Source of the DNA: Burkholderiales bacterium
GTDB lineage: Bacteria; Pseudomonadota; Gammaproteobacteria; Burkholderiales; Burkholderiaceae_C
Direction of reading: 5' to 3'
DNA: 55,694 nt
NCBI GenBank assembly: GCA_016191995.1
Contig: JACPVA010000053.1
Location: forward strand, 1 to 55,694
Shown piece after piece: positions 37,832 to 46,777 of this stretch. Below the pieces are notes generated by a model. It did not search any database, had not been told where the DNA came from, and saw only the letters and a list, made by a program, of their open reading frames with translations. How positions within the stretch are numbered: position 1 is the stretch's first letter; every line of letters begins with the position of its first letter. Position numbers and translations under genes: made by a program.

Positions 37832-38791
37832 TTGCCGACCCATCTGCTCACCCCGGCGATGGCCGGGCTGCTCGACCGCATCCGCCGCGCCCGGCGCACG
37901 CCGCTGCACGCGATGACACCGCAGCAGGCGCGCAGCGCCTACGCGCTGATGGCCGAGATCCTCGACCCGCCGCGCGCGCCGCTGCCGCGCGTCGAGGCGC
38001 TGCAGCTGCCCGGCGGTGACGCCCGCATGCTGCCGGCACGGCTGTACGCCCCGCTCGCGCGCGCCGAGACCCCGGCCGCCGGGTTGCCGGCGCTGCTGTT
38101 CCTGCACGGCGGCGGCTTCGTCATCGGCGGCCTGGAGACGCACGACAGCCTGTGCCGCCAGCTCGCGAGGCGCAGCGGCGGCGCGGTGCTGGCGCTGGAC
38201 TACCGGCTCGCGCCCGAGCACCCGTTCCCGGCCGCGGTCGACGACACCTGGGCCGCGCTCGCCTGGCTGCGCGACCACGCCGCGGCGCTCGGGCTGGACC
38301 CGGCGCGGCTGGCGATCGGCGGCGACAGCGCCGGCGGCACGCTGGCCGCGGTCGGCGCGATCCACGCCCGCGACCACGGCTGGAAGCTCGCGCTGCAGCT
38401 GCTGATCACACCCGGCACCGCGGCGCACGCCGAGTTCGCGTCGCACCGCCTGTACGCCGAAGGCTTCCTGCTCGACGCCGCCGCGATCGCGTGGTTCTTC
38501 GACCACTGCTGCCCCTACCATCACCGGCGCGACTGGCGCTTCGCGCCGCTCGAGGCGCCGGACCTGGACGGCGTGGCGCCGGCCTGCGTCGTGCTGGCCG
38601 AATGCGACCCGCTGGTCGACGAAGGCCTCGCCTACGCTGACCGGCTGCGCACCGCCGGGGTCGCGGTGCGGCTCGAGCTGTATCGTGGCGTCACGCACGA
38701 TTTCATCAAGATGGGCCGCGCGCTGAAGGAGGCCGCGCTGGCCCAGCAGGCCGCGGCCGACGCGCTTCGAGCCGCCTGGAGGACCGCATGA
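37832..38791 (+). CDS. HSL-type alpha/beta hydrolase (esterase)
   Basis: A hormone-sensitive-lipase-family esterase. It has the oxyanion motif LFLHGGGFVIGG, the nucleophile elbow GGDSAGG, the acid region AECDPLVDEG and the base GVTHDF. From TTG 37832 the product is 319 residues and its first residues align with the family's usual opening (LLDRIRRARRTPLHAMTP); ATG 37859 (310 residues) is the main alternative. The frame is open upstream to 37679, overlapping the divergent dehydrogenase start, but that part is Ala/Pro-rich. Its stop overlaps the next gene (ATGA). The physiological ester is unknown. Confidence 0.86.
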   Translation: MPTHLLTPAMAGLLDRIRRARRTPLHAMTPQQARSAYALMAEILDPPRAPLPRVEALQLPGGDARMLPARLYAPLARAETPAAGLPALLFLHGGGFVIGGLETHDSLCRQLARRSGGAVLALDYRLAPEHPFPAAVDDTWAALAWLRDHAAALGLDPARLAIGGDSAGGTLAAVGAIHARDHGWKLALQLLITPGTAAHAEFASHRLYAEGFLLDAAAIAWFFDHCCPYHHRRDWRFAPLEAPDLDGVAPACVVLAECDPLVDEGLAYADRLRTAGVAVRLELYRGVTHDFIKMGRALKEAALAQQAAADALRAAWRTA

Positions 38792-39645
38792 ACCGAGCCG
38801 ACTTCCGCTTCGCCGAGCACCTGCGCGTGCGTTGGGCCGAGGTCGACATGCAGAGGATCGTCTTCAACGGCCACTACCTGATGTACTTCGACACCGCGGT
38901 GGCCGGCTGGTGGCGCGCGATGGCGCTGCCGTACGAGCAGACCATGCACGACCTCGGCGGCGACTTCTTCGTCCGCAAGGCCACGGTCGAGTACGAGGGC
39001 TCGGCGCGCTACGACGACCAGCTCGAGGTCGGCATCCGCTGCGAGCGCATCGGCAGCAGCTCGATGCGGCTGCAGGCGGCGGCGTTTCGCGGCAGCGAGA
39101 GGCTCGTCACCGGCGAGCTGGTCTATGTCTGGGCCGACCCGGCGACGCAGCGCGCGCAGCCGGTGCCGCAGCCACTGCGCGACCTGTTCCTCGGCTTCGA
39201 GGCCGGCGAGCCGGTGCTCGAGGTCAGGCTCGGCAGCTGGGAGACGCTCGGCGCGCAGGCGCAGCCGATCCGCGATGCGGTCTTCGTCGGCGAGCAGGGC
39301 GTGCCGGTGGAGATCGAGCACGACGCCGCCGACGCGTCGGCGCTGCATGCGCTGGCGGTCAACCGGCTCGGCCGCGCGGTGGCGACCGGGCGGCTGCTGG
39401 AGCATGCGCCGGGGGTATCGAAGATCGGGCGCATGGCGGTCGTGCGCGCGCTGCGCGGCGGCGGCACCGGTGCCGCGGTGCTCGCGGCGCTGGTCGACGC
39501 GGCGCGTGCGCGTGGCGACCGCGAACTGCTGCTGCACGCGCAGGCGAGTGCGGTGGGCTTCTATCGCCGCTACGGATTCACGCCCGTCGGGCCGGCCTTC
39601 CAGGAGGCCGGGATCGAGCATCAGGCGATGGTGCTGGCGCTGTAG
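38788..39645 (+). CDS. YbgC/FadM-like thioesterase fused to GNAT acetyltransferase
   Basis: The 285-residue product has two domains. Residues 1-135 are a hotdog-fold acyl-CoA thioesterase of the YbgC/FadM type: RVRWAEVDMQRIVFNGHYL has the conserved Asp-containing region and the motif continues VEYEGSARYDDQLEVG. Residues of about 145-285 form a GNAT N-acetyltransferase of the ElaA-like group: VFVGEQGVPVEIEHD and IGRMAVVRALRGGGTGAAVL with the acetyl-CoA loop. It is coupled to the esterase by a 4-base overlap (ATGA). A thioesterase that frees the acyl group or CoA next to an acetyl-CoA user is suggestive but the joint reaction is unknown. Confidence 0.9.
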   Translation: MNRADFRFAEHLRVRWAEVDMQRIVFNGHYLMYFDTAVAGWWRAMALPYEQTMHDLGGDFFVRKATVEYEGSARYDDQLEVGIRCERIGSSSMRLQAAAFRGSERLVTGELVYVWADPATQRAQPVPQPLRDLFLGFEAGEPVLEVRLGSWETLGAQAQPIRDAVFVGEQGVPVEIEHDAADASALHALAVNRLGRAVATGRLLEHAPGVSKIGRMAVVRALRGGGTGAAVLAALVDAARARGDRELLLHAQASAVGFYRRYGFTPVGPAFQEAGIEHQAMVLAL

Positions 39646-39722
39646 ATGCCGCGCCGACGTGCGCGGCGGCGGCGCGCGCCAAGGGGGCCGAGCGGCGCGC
39701 CGCGAGGGGCGGGCGCGCCCGG

Positions 39723-40661
39723 TCAGTCCGTCTCGGGGATCGCGTAGGGCAGGGCGGCCAGCCGCAGCGCCGGCCCGCCCGGCGCGCCGGCCGAAAGCGC
39801 CTGCGCGCGCGCCGCGAGCTTGACCTCGACCAGCGCGATCGCGCCGCCGCCGGCCGCCGGCGCCGCATTGACGATCATGCCGGCGGGCTGCCCGGGGTCT
39901 TCGGCGGCGAAGACCTCCTGCCCGGGCTGCAGCTGGGCGTCGGCGCCGGCCAGCAGCATGCGGCGCTTGAGCGTGCCGCGGTACTGGCTGCGCGCCACCA
40001 CCTCCTGCCCCGGGTAGCAGCCCTTGTGGAAGTTGACCCCGCCGACGAGGTCGAGGTTGACCATCTGCGGCACGAACTGCTCGGCGGTTGCGGCGACGAT
40101 GCGCGGCACGCCGGAGGCCACTTCCAGCCAGGCCCAGGCCTGCGGCGCGAGTGCCAAGCCCGTCGGCGGCGTGCCACCGGCCAGCAGCGCCCGTGGCACG
40201 CCAGCGGCGTCGGGAAGGCGGATCAGCGTGCCGCCGTGCGCCGCGCCGGTGCCCCAGGGAGCGATCCCCGCGGCCGCGGCGGCGGGACCGGCCAGGCCCG
40301 CGAGCGGCAGCTCGGCGCTCGCATCGCCGAGCTTGCACTTCGCGCGCAGCACGAACATCGACAGCCGCTTCAGCGTGGCGGCGAGCAGGTCGGCACTGCA
40401 GGCGAGCAGGATGTCGCCGCTGGCCGGGTCGGCCCAGACGACGAAGCTCGCCAGCAGCCGGCCCTTGGCCGAGCAATAGCCCGCGAGCCGGGCCTGGCCG
40501 GGCGGCAGCCCCTCGACATCCTGCGTCAGCTGGGCGTGCAGGAAGCGCCGCGCATCGTCGCCGCGGGCGCGGATCAGGCCCCAGTCCTCGAGCGGCAGCA
40601 CGCCCGCGGGATCGGCCGGCACGGCGGGCAGGTCGAGGCCGGGAAGGGTGGCAGTGGACAT
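39723..40661 (-). CDS. ygfZ: Folate-binding protein YgfZ
   Basis: YgfZ is a tetrahydrofolate-binding protein of the GcvT fold that helps assembly or repair of certain Fe-S clusters. The 312-residue product contains the signature [17 protein letters not shown], with the essential Cys, and the GcvT-like N-terminus ([20 protein letters not shown], then [11 protein letters not shown]). It is divergent from mltG across 81 bases, an arrangement common in betaproteobacteria. Start ATG 40661. Confidence 0.95.
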   Translation of the reverse strand: MSTATLPGLDLPAVPADPAGVLPLEDWGLIRARGDDARRFLHAQLTQDVEGLPPGQARLAGYCSAKGRLLASFVVWADPASGDILLACSADLLAATLKRLSMFVLRAKCKLGDASAELPLAGLAGPAAAAAGIAPWGTGAAHGGTLIRLPDAAGVPRALLAGGTPPTGLALAPQAWAWLEVASGVPRIVAATAEQFVPQMVNLDLVGGVNFHKGCYPGQEVVARSQYRGTLKRRMLLAGADAQLQPGQEVFAAEDPGQPAGMIVNAAPAAGGGAIALVEVKLAARAQALSAGAPGGPALRLAALPYAIPETD

Positions 40662-40742
40662 GGTCGGGATCGGGGTCGCGGGGTGCGCGGCTGGCGTCGG
40701 GCGCGGCAGCGCGCGTTCAGCCGCTCATTATGATCAGCGCCC

Positions 40743-41789
40743 ATGCAGCGACGTTCGAAGAGGTCTCGGGCTGCCGGCCTTGCGCGCACGCTGCTGCTGG
40801 CCGGCATCGCGCTGCTGATGCTGGCCGCCGCGGCGGCGGGCGCCCTCGCCTGGGCCGCGTGGCGCTGGGTCGATGCGCCGCTGGCGCTGGCGGCGCCGGC
40901 GGTCGCCTACACGGTCGCGCCCGGGGCGAGCCCGCGCGCGGTCGCGCGCGGCTGGACGGAGGCCGGGGTGCGCACCGACCCGCGCTGGCTGTTCGCCTGG
41001 TTCAGGCTCTCGGGCGACGCCGGCAGCATCCGCGCCGGCCACTACGAGATCGCCGCCGGGACGACGCCGCGCCGGCTGCTGCAGATCATGGTGCTGGGGC
41101 TGGAGGCGCTGGAGCGCGTCCGGCTGCCCGAGGGCGCGACGCTGCGCGAGTGGCGCGCGGTGCTGGCAGCCGCGCCGCACCTGAAGCGCGACGGCGCCGG
41201 GCTCGACGATCGCGCGCTGATGGCCGCACTCGGCGCGGCCGGCATCGCCGCCGAGGGCCGCTTCTTCCCCGACACCTACGCCTACCCGCGCGGCGCGAGC
41301 GATCTGGCGGTGCTGCGGCAGGCTCTCGACGCCATGCAGCGCCAGCTGCGGGCGGCCTGGGACGAGCGCGCCGAAGGCCTGCCGCTGGCGTCGCCCGACG
41401 AGGCGCTGATCCTGGCCAGCATCGTCGAGAAGGAGACAGGCCGCGACGAGGACCGCGCGCTGGTCGCCGGCGTCTTCGTCAACCGCCTGCGCCTGGGCAT
41501 GCGGCTGCAGACCGACCCGAGCGTCATCTACGGCCTGGGCGAGTCCTTCGACGGCAACCTGCGCAAGCGCGACCTGCTCGCCGACGGCCCGTACAACACC
41601 TATACCCGCGCCGGGCTGCCGCCGACCCCGATCGCGATGCCGAGCCTGGCCTCGCTGCGCGCTGCGGTCCGGCCGGCCGAGACGCGGGCGATGTACTTCG
41701 TCGCCCGCGGCGACGGCAGCAGCGTCTTCAGCGAGACGCTGGACGCGCACAACCGCGCCGTCGACCGCTACCAGCGGGGGCTGCGATGA
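40743..41789 (+). CDS. mltG: Endolytic transglycosylase MltG
   Basis: MltG is an inner-membrane-anchored endolytic murein transglycosylase that cuts nascent peptidoglycan strands. The 348-residue product has one N-terminal membrane segment ([20 protein letters not shown]), a LysM-like part, and the YceG domain with the catalytic Glu in [11 protein letters not shown], plus [13 protein letters not shown] and [11 protein letters not shown]. Its stop overlaps the tmk start (ATGA). It opens the mltG-tmk-holB-pilZ unit conserved in Burkholderiales. Confidence 0.95.
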   Translation: MQRRSKRSRAAGLARTLLLAGIALLMLAAAAAGALAWAAWRWVDAPLALAAPAVAYTVAPGASPRAVARGWTEAGVRTDPRWLFAWFRLSGDAGSIRAGHYEIAAGTTPRRLLQIMVLGLEALERVRLPEGATLREWRAVLAAAPHLKRDGAGLDDRALMAALGAAGIAAEGRFFPDTYAYPRGASDLAVLRQALDAMQRQLRAAWDERAEGLPLASPDEALILASIVEKETGRDEDRALVAGVFVNRLRLGMRLQTDPSVIYGLGESFDGNLRKRDLLADGPYNTYTRAGLPPTPIAMPSLASLRAAVRPAETRAMYFVARGDGSSVFSETLDAHNRAVDRYQRGLR

Positions 41790-42451
41790 GCGCCGGCCTG
41801 GCGATCGCGCCGCCGCGCGCGCTGTTCATCAGCTTCGAGGGCATCGACGGCGCCGGCAAGTCGACCCACCTGGACGCCGCCGAGGCCTGGCTGCGCGCGC
41901 GCGGCGCCGAGGTCGTCCGCACGCGCGAGCCCGGCGGCACGCCGCTGGCCGAGGCGCTGCGCGCGCTGCTGCTGCACGAGCCGATGGACGCGCTGACCGA
42001 ATCGCTGCTCGTCTTCGCGGCCCGGCGCGACCACCTGCGGCGCTGCATCGAGCCGGCGCTGGCACGCGGCGCGGTCGTGCTGTGCGACCGCTTCACCGAC
42101 GCCACCTTCGCCTACCAGGGCGGCGGGCGCGGATTCGACCTCGGCGTGCTGGCGCGGCTGGAGGCCTGGGTCCAGCAGGGGCGCCAGCCCGACCGTACCT
42201 TCTGGTTCGACCTGCCGCCGGCGGTCGCCGCGGCGCGCCGCGCTGCCGCGCGCGCGCCCGACCGCTTCGAGTCCGAGGACGAGGCCTTCTTCGAGCGCGT
42301 GCGTGCCGGCTACGCCGCGCGTGCCGCGGCCGAACCACGGCGGTTTGTCCGCCTGGACGCAGCGCAGGAGGCCGAGTCCGTCCGCGCACAGTTGCTGGAC
42401 GCCTTGCAGGCGCTGGTGGCCGAAGCCGGCGGCACGGAGCGCGGCCGGTGA
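41786..42451 (+). CDS. tmk: Thymidylate kinase
   Basis: Thymidylate kinase phosphorylates dTMP to dTDP. The 221-residue product has the P-loop [11 protein letters not shown], the TMP-binding [27 protein letters not shown] with the substrate-contacting Asp-Arg, and a LID region around [10 protein letters not shown]. The start overlaps mltG (ATGA) and the stop overlaps holB (GTGA), so the unit is translationally coupled throughout. Confidence 0.96.
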   Translation: MSAGLAIAPPRALFISFEGIDGAGKSTHLDAAEAWLRARGAEVVRTREPGGTPLAEALRALLLHEPMDALTESLLVFAARRDHLRRCIEPALARGAVVLCDRFTDATFAYQGGGRGFDLGVLARLEAWVQQGRQPDRTFWFDLPPAVAAARRAAARAPDRFESEDEAFFERVRAGYAARAAAEPRRFVRLDAAQEAESVRAQLLDALQALVAEAGGTERGR

Positions 42452-43614
42452 GCGCCGAGACCGAAGGCCTGCTCGTCGGCGCGGATGGCGCGCTGCCGCT
42501 GCCCTGGCTGGCGGCGCCGCTGGCACAGGCGCTGGCGCAGCCGGGGCATGCACTGCTCGTCGTCGGCGCCCCCGGCGTGGGCGCGCTGGAGCTGCAGATG
42601 ACGCTCGCGCAGGCCTGGCTGTGCGAGGCGCGCCCGGCGGGCGCGCCGGCGGCGCCGCCTTGCGGCCGCTGCGCCTCGTGCCGGCTGGTGCAGGCTCGCA
42701 CGCATGCCGACCTGCGCGTGCTTCTTCCCGAGGCACAGCGCGTCGCGCGCGGCTGGGAGCCGGCCGGCGAGGGCGGCGAGGGCAAGCGCAAGCCGAGCCG
42801 CTGGATCCGCATCGCCGAGGTGCGCGAGGCCATCGCCTGGGCCGCGACGACGAGCGGACGCGCGCGTGCCAAGGTGCTGCTGCTGCACCCCGGCGAGGCC
42901 TTGCAGCGGGAGGCCGCCAGCGCGCTGCTGAAGACCCTGGAGGAGCCGCCGTCCGGGATGCGCATCGTGCTGAGCTGCACCGACCCCGAGCGGCTGCTGC
43001 CGACCGTGCGCAGCCGCTGCCAGCGCGTGCGGCTGCCGGCGCCGGCGGCGGCGCAGGCCGCCCAGTGGCTGGCGGCAAGGGGGCTGCCCGACCCCGCGGT
43101 GCTGCTCTCCGCCGCCAACGGTGGCCCGCTCGATGCGCTGGCGCTGCACGGCGCCGGCATCGACGCCGCCGCCTGGGCGGCGCTGCCGCGCGCGCTCGCC
43201 GACGGACGCAGCCAGGCCTGGGCCGACTGGCCGCTGCCGCGCGCGCTGGAGGCCCTGCACAAGCTCTGCCACGACCTGATGGCCGTCGCCTGCGGCGCTG
43301 CGCCGCGTTACTTCCCGGCGCCGGCGCTGGAGGCGGCGCGCCCCGGTGGCGGGCGCACCGAGGCCCTGCGCGCGCTGCGGTCGGCACACGGCTCGGCACC
43401 TCCGGGACCGGCGGCGCGGGCGGCAGCGGCATCCGGCGACTCCCCGGCGGCGGTCGCTTCCCCGCCCGCGACGGAGGCGATCGCGGTGCTCGCGCGCTGG
43501 GCCGATGCGCTGGTGCGCGCGCTCTCGCATGCGGAACACCCGTGGAATGAGGCGCTTTTGATCGAATCGCTGGTCGCCCAGGGACGCGAAGCCTTGGGTA
43601 GACTGCGCGCATGA
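42448..43614 (+). CDS. holB: DNA polymerase III delta-prime subunit
   Basis: HolB is part of the clamp-loader. The 388-residue product has an AAA+-like N-terminal domain with a degenerate P-loop ([14 protein letters not shown], as in other delta-prime subunits that do not bind ATP productively), the zinc-binding CGRCASC, the [10 protein letters not shown] motif and [17 protein letters not shown], which are hallmarks. Start GTG 42448 overlaps the tmk stop. A low-complexity Ala/Pro insert occurs near residues 300-340 before the C-terminal helical part. Its stop overlaps the PilZ gene start. Confidence 0.94.
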   Translation: MSAETEGLLVGADGALPLPWLAAPLAQALAQPGHALLVVGAPGVGALELQMTLAQAWLCEARPAGAPAAPPCGRCASCRLVQARTHADLRVLLPEAQRVARGWEPAGEGGEGKRKPSRWIRIAEVREAIAWAATTSGRARAKVLLLHPGEALQREAASALLKTLEEPPSGMRIVLSCTDPERLLPTVRSRCQRVRLPAPAAAQAAQWLAARGLPDPAVLLSAANGGPLDALALHGAGIDAAAWAALPRALADGRSQAWADWPLPRALEALHKLCHDLMAVACGAAPRYFPAPALEAARPGGGRTEALRALRSAHGSAPPGPAARAAAASGDSPAAVASPPATEAIAVLARWADALVRALSHAEHPWNEALLIESLVAQGREALGRLRA

Positions 43615-44012
43615 GCAGCCCCCCGCCTGGTGCGGCGGCGGCGCCTGCGGCGCCGCCGGCCGGCGCCGTGGCCGGCCGTCCGAGCGTCATCCAGCTCGTC
43701 TTCCGCGAGATCGGCGCGCTCTATGCCGCCTACATGCCGGCGCTGACCGACGGCGGGCTGTTCGTGCCGACGACGCGGCCGTACCGGCTCGGCGACGACA
43801 TCTACCTGCTGCTGTCGCTGCCCGACGACCCGCAGCGCTACCCGATGGCCGGCAAGGTCGCCTGGCTGACGCCGGCGAATGCCTCGGGCGGCCGCACGCA
43901 GGGCGTCGGCGTGCGGTTTCCGAACGACGAGAAGACGCGCCAGCTCAAGATCAAGATCGAGCAGCTGCTGGGCACTAGCATCTCGTCGTCCAAGCCGACG
44001 CAGACGATCTGA
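43611..44012 (+). CDS. pilZ: PilZ-domain protein (type IV pilus assembly type)
   Basis: A 133-residue PilZ-domain protein, with an Ala/Pro-rich N-terminus of about 22 residues and the PilZ beta-barrel core (LFVPTTRPYRLGDDIYLLL, then GKVAWLTPANASGGRTQGVGVRF). The RxxxR c-di-GMP motif is not obvious, as in the type IV pilus PilZ protein which does not bind c-di-GMP. The ATG overlaps the holB stop (ATGA), and this holB-pilZ order is shared by many beta- and gammaproteobacteria where PilZ supports pilus biogenesis. Confidence 0.92.
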   Translation: MSSPPPGAAAAPAAPPAGAVAGRPSVIQLVFREIGALYAAYMPALTDGGLFVPTTRPYRLGDDIYLLLSLPDDPQRYPMAGKVAWLTPANASGGRTQGVGVRFPNDEKTRQLKIKIEQLLGTSISSSKPTQTI

Positions 44013-44120
44013 GAGCCGGCGACCGCGTCGGCGGCCTGCCGGTCTTCGAACGGCGGACCGTGCGCCGCGGGCCGTCTGCGGACAGAATCGGCCGCCCGCC
44101 GACCCTGCCTGCCGCCGCCG

Positions 44121-44939
44121 ATGTACGTCGATTCGCACTGCCACCTGAGCTTCCCCGATCTGGCGCCGCGCGTGCCCGAGATCCTGGCTGCGATGCGCGC
44201 GGCCGGCGTCGACCGCGCCCTGACGATCTGCACGATGCTGGAGGAATTCCCGCAGGTGCATGCGCTCGCGCTGGCACACGAGGAGCTGTGGTGCACCGTC
44301 GGCGTCCACCCCGACAACGAGGGTGTCGCCGAGCCGACGCTGGCGGACCTGTGCGATCGTGCCGTGCTGCCGCGCGTGGTCGGGATCGGCGAGACCGGGC
44401 TGGACTATTACCGGCTCGGCGGGCGCAGCGTCGAGGACATGGCGTGGCAGCGCGAGCGCTTTCGCACCCATATCCGCGCCGCGCGTGCAACCGGGCTGCC
44501 ACTCGTCGTGCACACGCGCAGTGCGGCGCAGGACACGATCGAGCTGCTGCGCGAGGAGGGCGGCGGCGCGGTGCGCGGCGTCTTCCATTGCTTCACCGAG
44601 ACGCAGGCGGTGGCCGACGCGGCGCTGGAGATGGGTTTCTCGATCTCGTTCTCGGGCATCCTGACCTTCCGTAACGCCCACGAGCTGCGCGAGGTGGCAC
44701 GCAGCGTGCCGCTGGAGCGCTGCCTGATCGAGACCGACAGCCCCTACCTGGCGCCCGCGCCCTACCGCGGCAAGACCAACCAGCCCGCCTACGTCGCCCA
44801 GGTCGCCGCCGAGCTGGCGCGCATCAAGGGCGTGACGGTGGAGCAGGTCGCGCAGATCACGAGCGACAACTTCGGACGCCTGTTCGCGATCGCCGAAGGC
44901 GGCGATCGAGGGCTGTCGGCGCACCAGCCCGATTGTTAA
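44121..44939 (+). CDS. tatD: TatD-family metal-dependent DNase
   Basis: TatD proteins are metal-dependent nucleases with a TIM-barrel fold, involved in DNA repair or degradation. The 272-residue product has DSHCHLSF (metal His pair), VGVHP, IGETGLDYY with the Glu ligand, PLVVHTRSA, GVFHCFTE and IETDSPYLAP (catalytic Asp). It is the last gene of the mltG-to-tatD unit, 108 bases after pilZ, and its stop is at 44937-44939 just before an AT-richer stretch. Confidence 0.95.
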   Translation: MYVDSHCHLSFPDLAPRVPEILAAMRAAGVDRALTICTMLEEFPQVHALALAHEELWCTVGVHPDNEGVAEPTLADLCDRAVLPRVVGIGETGLDYYRLGGRSVEDMAWQRERFRTHIRAARATGLPLVVHTRSAAQDTIELLREEGGGAVRGVFHCFTETQAVADAALEMGFSISFSGILTFRNAHELREVARSVPLERCLIETDSPYLAPAPYRGKTNQPAYVAQVAAELARIKGVTVEQVAQITSDNFGRLFAIAEGGDRGLSAHQPDC

Positions 44940-45251
44940 GTGTCACGTGAAGAAAACGCGGCAAACCTTTGTCGTGATGAATGAAACTCGATCACATGCT
45001 CATCTGTTGTCGATTCGATAGAAGCTGATGCAATGGATGAAGTAGTGCGGCCAGTGGATTGTGAAATAAGCAAGATTTGCCGACGACGAAGATACGCCGC
45101 GGCCGCCGCGACCCGACAGGCGCTCGAGGCATGGCGCCTACCGGCGTGTCGGAATGCCGCCGACGCGGGTTTTGGCGCGAGACCGACTGTCCACGCGTGG
45201 GCGATCGGGTCCAACATGGGCCGGTACCCGCTGACGAGGAGCGAAACGACC
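44940..45251 (+). other. AT-richer intergenic region before the small conserved gene
   Basis: About 310 bases without a supported gene. The first 130 bases are clearly poorer in G+C than the surroundings and include the palindrome GTCACGTGA (44942-44950). This is the likely promoter zone of the small gene at 45252. The open frame from 45033 continues into the small gene, but its first 73 residues are Arg/Ala-rich and not protein-like. Confidence 0.5.
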
Positions 45252-45449
45252 ATGAGGCAGGAAGAACTGGTCCACAACCCGTTCATGCTGATGCTGGAGC
45301 CCGAGAAGGTGCTGGCCGCGGTGGAACGGTCCGAGAAGCTCGGCCGACTGCGCCGCCGGATGTGCCACCCGCTGGACAAACCGGCGCCGGGCACCGAAGG
45401 CGGCGCGGCCAAGGCGGACGCCGAGACGGCGCCCGAAGACCGCGACTGA
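45252..45449 (+). CDS. Small conserved hypothetical protein (65 aa)
   Basis: A 65-residue protein starting MRQEELVHNPFMLMLEPEK and continuing with a helix (VLAAVERSEKLGRLRRRM) and CHPLDKPAPG; the tail is acidic and low-complexity. As recalled, proteins with the pattern NPF-LM-PE ... V-ERS-L-RL ... PLDKP are conserved in Burkholderiales, but no function is known to me. GAGGAGCG at 45235-45242 lies about 9 bases before ATG 45252, which decides this start over the longer frame from 45033. It stands alone between tatD and a REP-like repeat. Confidence 0.75.
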   Translation: MRQEELVHNPFMLMLEPEKVLAAVERSEKLGRLRRRMCHPLDKPAPGTEGGAAKADAETAPEDRD

Positions 45450-45452
45450 GAT

Positions 45453-45530
45453 CAAGCCCCCACGCTCACTGCGTTCGCTGCCCCCAAAGGGGGTGCTTGC
45501 TGCGGACCGGCGAAGCCGGATCCGCGCAAG
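45453..45530. repeat. REP-like element with two hairpins
   Basis: CAAGCCCCC (45453-45461) and GGGGG-TG-CTTG (45489-45499) form an outer stem that also contains CCCCC-AAA-GGGGG (45481-45493); the loop has CACGCTCACTGCGTTCGCTG. A second hairpin GGACCGGC-GAA-GCCGGATCC follows (45504-45523, one bulge). As recalled, near-identical GGGGGCAGCGAACGCAGTGAGCG-type repeats are dispersed in Comamonadaceae-related genomes. It begins 4 bases after the small gene's stop and may end its transcript. Confidence 0.7.
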
Positions 45531-45904
45531 GGCTAGGCTGGGCCGGTTTCATGCGTCGCGGGTGGCGCGGCCGCGCCATGGACAACTGAAGTGTGGGCCG
45601 CTCGGGCGCGCTCAACTGCAGGATCCAGGCGAAGCCCAGGCACCGGGCCAGAAGCATCGTTAACCGATGACGATGTATATTATGTAAAATTTCATGCTTG
45701 GCAGGCACTGACCATCGCCAGTGCCAGGCTGCCGTGGCACGTCCATCGGGGCCTGCCGCGCAGACCGTTCGGCGCCGGGCCTCTTTGAAGGCCAGCCTGC
45801 ACGATCCGAGGCCGCCTTTCCCCGAAACCAGGATGGCCCGCCGCCGGCATCCGTTACACTATTGGCACCATCGAACGTCCATGTTTGGATGCAAGGAGAG
45901 TGTC
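45531..45904 (+). other. Non-coding interval before third toxin-antitoxin pair
   Basis: No supported gene. A strongly AT-rich patch (about 45660-45695, with TATATTATGTAAAATTTCA) interrupts otherwise GC-rich DNA. TACACT at 45855-45860 could be a -10 element for the antitoxin gene, and a weak 6-bp dyad GCATCC (45847-45852) / GGATGC (45887-45892) spans the putative start site. AAGGAG at 45893-45898 is the ribosome binding site. Confidence 0.45.
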
Positions 45905-46216
45905 ATGGCCGTATGGGCCCGCGATGTGGTGCCGATCAGCGACGCTCGAGCGCGGCTTACCGAACTTGCGGAGGACGTCGTAGGACGAGGCAGCGAGAAG
46001 CTGCTGACGAAGAATGGCGCCAGCTATGTGGCGCTGATCGACGCCCGCAAGCTGGACTACTACCACGCGCTCGAAGCCGAGCATGCGGGGCTCGTATTGC
46101 TTCAAGGCGCGCTCGAAGGGCTCGAAGACCTGGCGGCTCAACGCGTCCTTACCGAGGCAGACCTCGACCGTGCGGTCCTTGCAGCGCAACCACCCGGTTC
46201 CCCAGCCGCGCGCTGA
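45905..46216 (+). CDS. Type II antitoxin, Phd/YefM family
   Basis: A 103-residue antitoxin. Its N-terminal part (RDVVPISDARARLTELAEDV ... EKLLTKNGASYVALIDARKL) is the Phd/YefM DNA-binding fold; the helical C-terminus (LLQGALEGLEDLAAQRVLTE) would wrap the toxin. AAGGAG at 45893-45898 precedes ATG 45905 by 6 bases. It lies 6 bases before the RelE/ParE-like toxin gene, so the two form one operon with antitoxin first. Confidence 0.86.
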   Translation: MAVWARDVVPISDARARLTELAEDVVGRGSEKLLTKNGASYVALIDARKLDYYHALEAEHAGLVLLQGALEGLEDLAAQRVLTEADLDRAVLAAQPPGSPAAR

Positions 46217-46222
46217 CTCACC

Positions 46223-46603
46223 ATGGCGCTGCCGGTCGACGCGACCATCCAGGCGGCCGCCTCGTTCGTCCGGAATGTTCGCTCGGCGCGGGATTTCCTG
46301 CTGCAGCAGGACGTCACGGTCGCCGACGCTCGCTACGAGACACTGCTGGCGCAGCTGCGCGATGCACGCGACATGCTGCGCTGGAACCCCGCGTCGGGTC
46401 GGCCGGCCCGCTTTCTCGAGGCGCAGTCGGCCCAGGGACAAACCATGGCATCCCGCGCCAAGGCACTCGCCGCCGCACATGGTGTTCCGGAACTGCGCGA
46501 ACTGGTGATCAAGCCCTATGTCCTGCTCTACGCGCACGGCAGCGACCGTGTCGTGCTGTTGGCGCTGAAGCATGAGCGTCAACTCGTCTTCCAGATCGCC
46601 TGA
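46223..46603 (+). CDS. RelE/ParE-superfamily toxin
   Basis: A 126-residue toxin-like protein. The beginning IQAAASFVRNVRSARDFL, the NPASGRPARFL turn and the end ELRELVIKPYVLLYAHGSDR with VLLALKHERQLVF follow the RelE/ParE fold (helices, then the beta-sheet with basic residues at the end). It is somewhat longer than usual because of an insert near residues 75-95. Whether it is an mRNA interferase or a gyrase poison cannot be told. It ends before a short GC-rich gap. Confidence 0.82.
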   Translation: MALPVDATIQAAASFVRNVRSARDFLLQQDVTVADARYETLLAQLRDARDMLRWNPASGRPARFLEAQSAQGQTMASRAKALAAAHGVPELRELVIKPYVLLYAHGSDRVVLLALKHERQLVFQIA

Positions 46604-46777
46604 CCGCCGGCCTAGGCCGTGACGCTTCCTCGCCGCTCCCCGCCGGCGCGCCGGGTCAGCGCTTGCATGCGCATCACATCGGATCGATACGATTCTCGGC
46701 GCGCGGCTGCCGGGCCAGCACATGGCTGCGCCTCACGGCCGTCCACCATCGCCGACGACGCTGCAACCTGAGCTCGA

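Noticed and set aside
45033..45449. Start of the small gene at 45033
   Set aside because: Its first 73 residues are Arg/Ala-rich and non-protein-like; a better ribosome binding site precedes ATG 45252.
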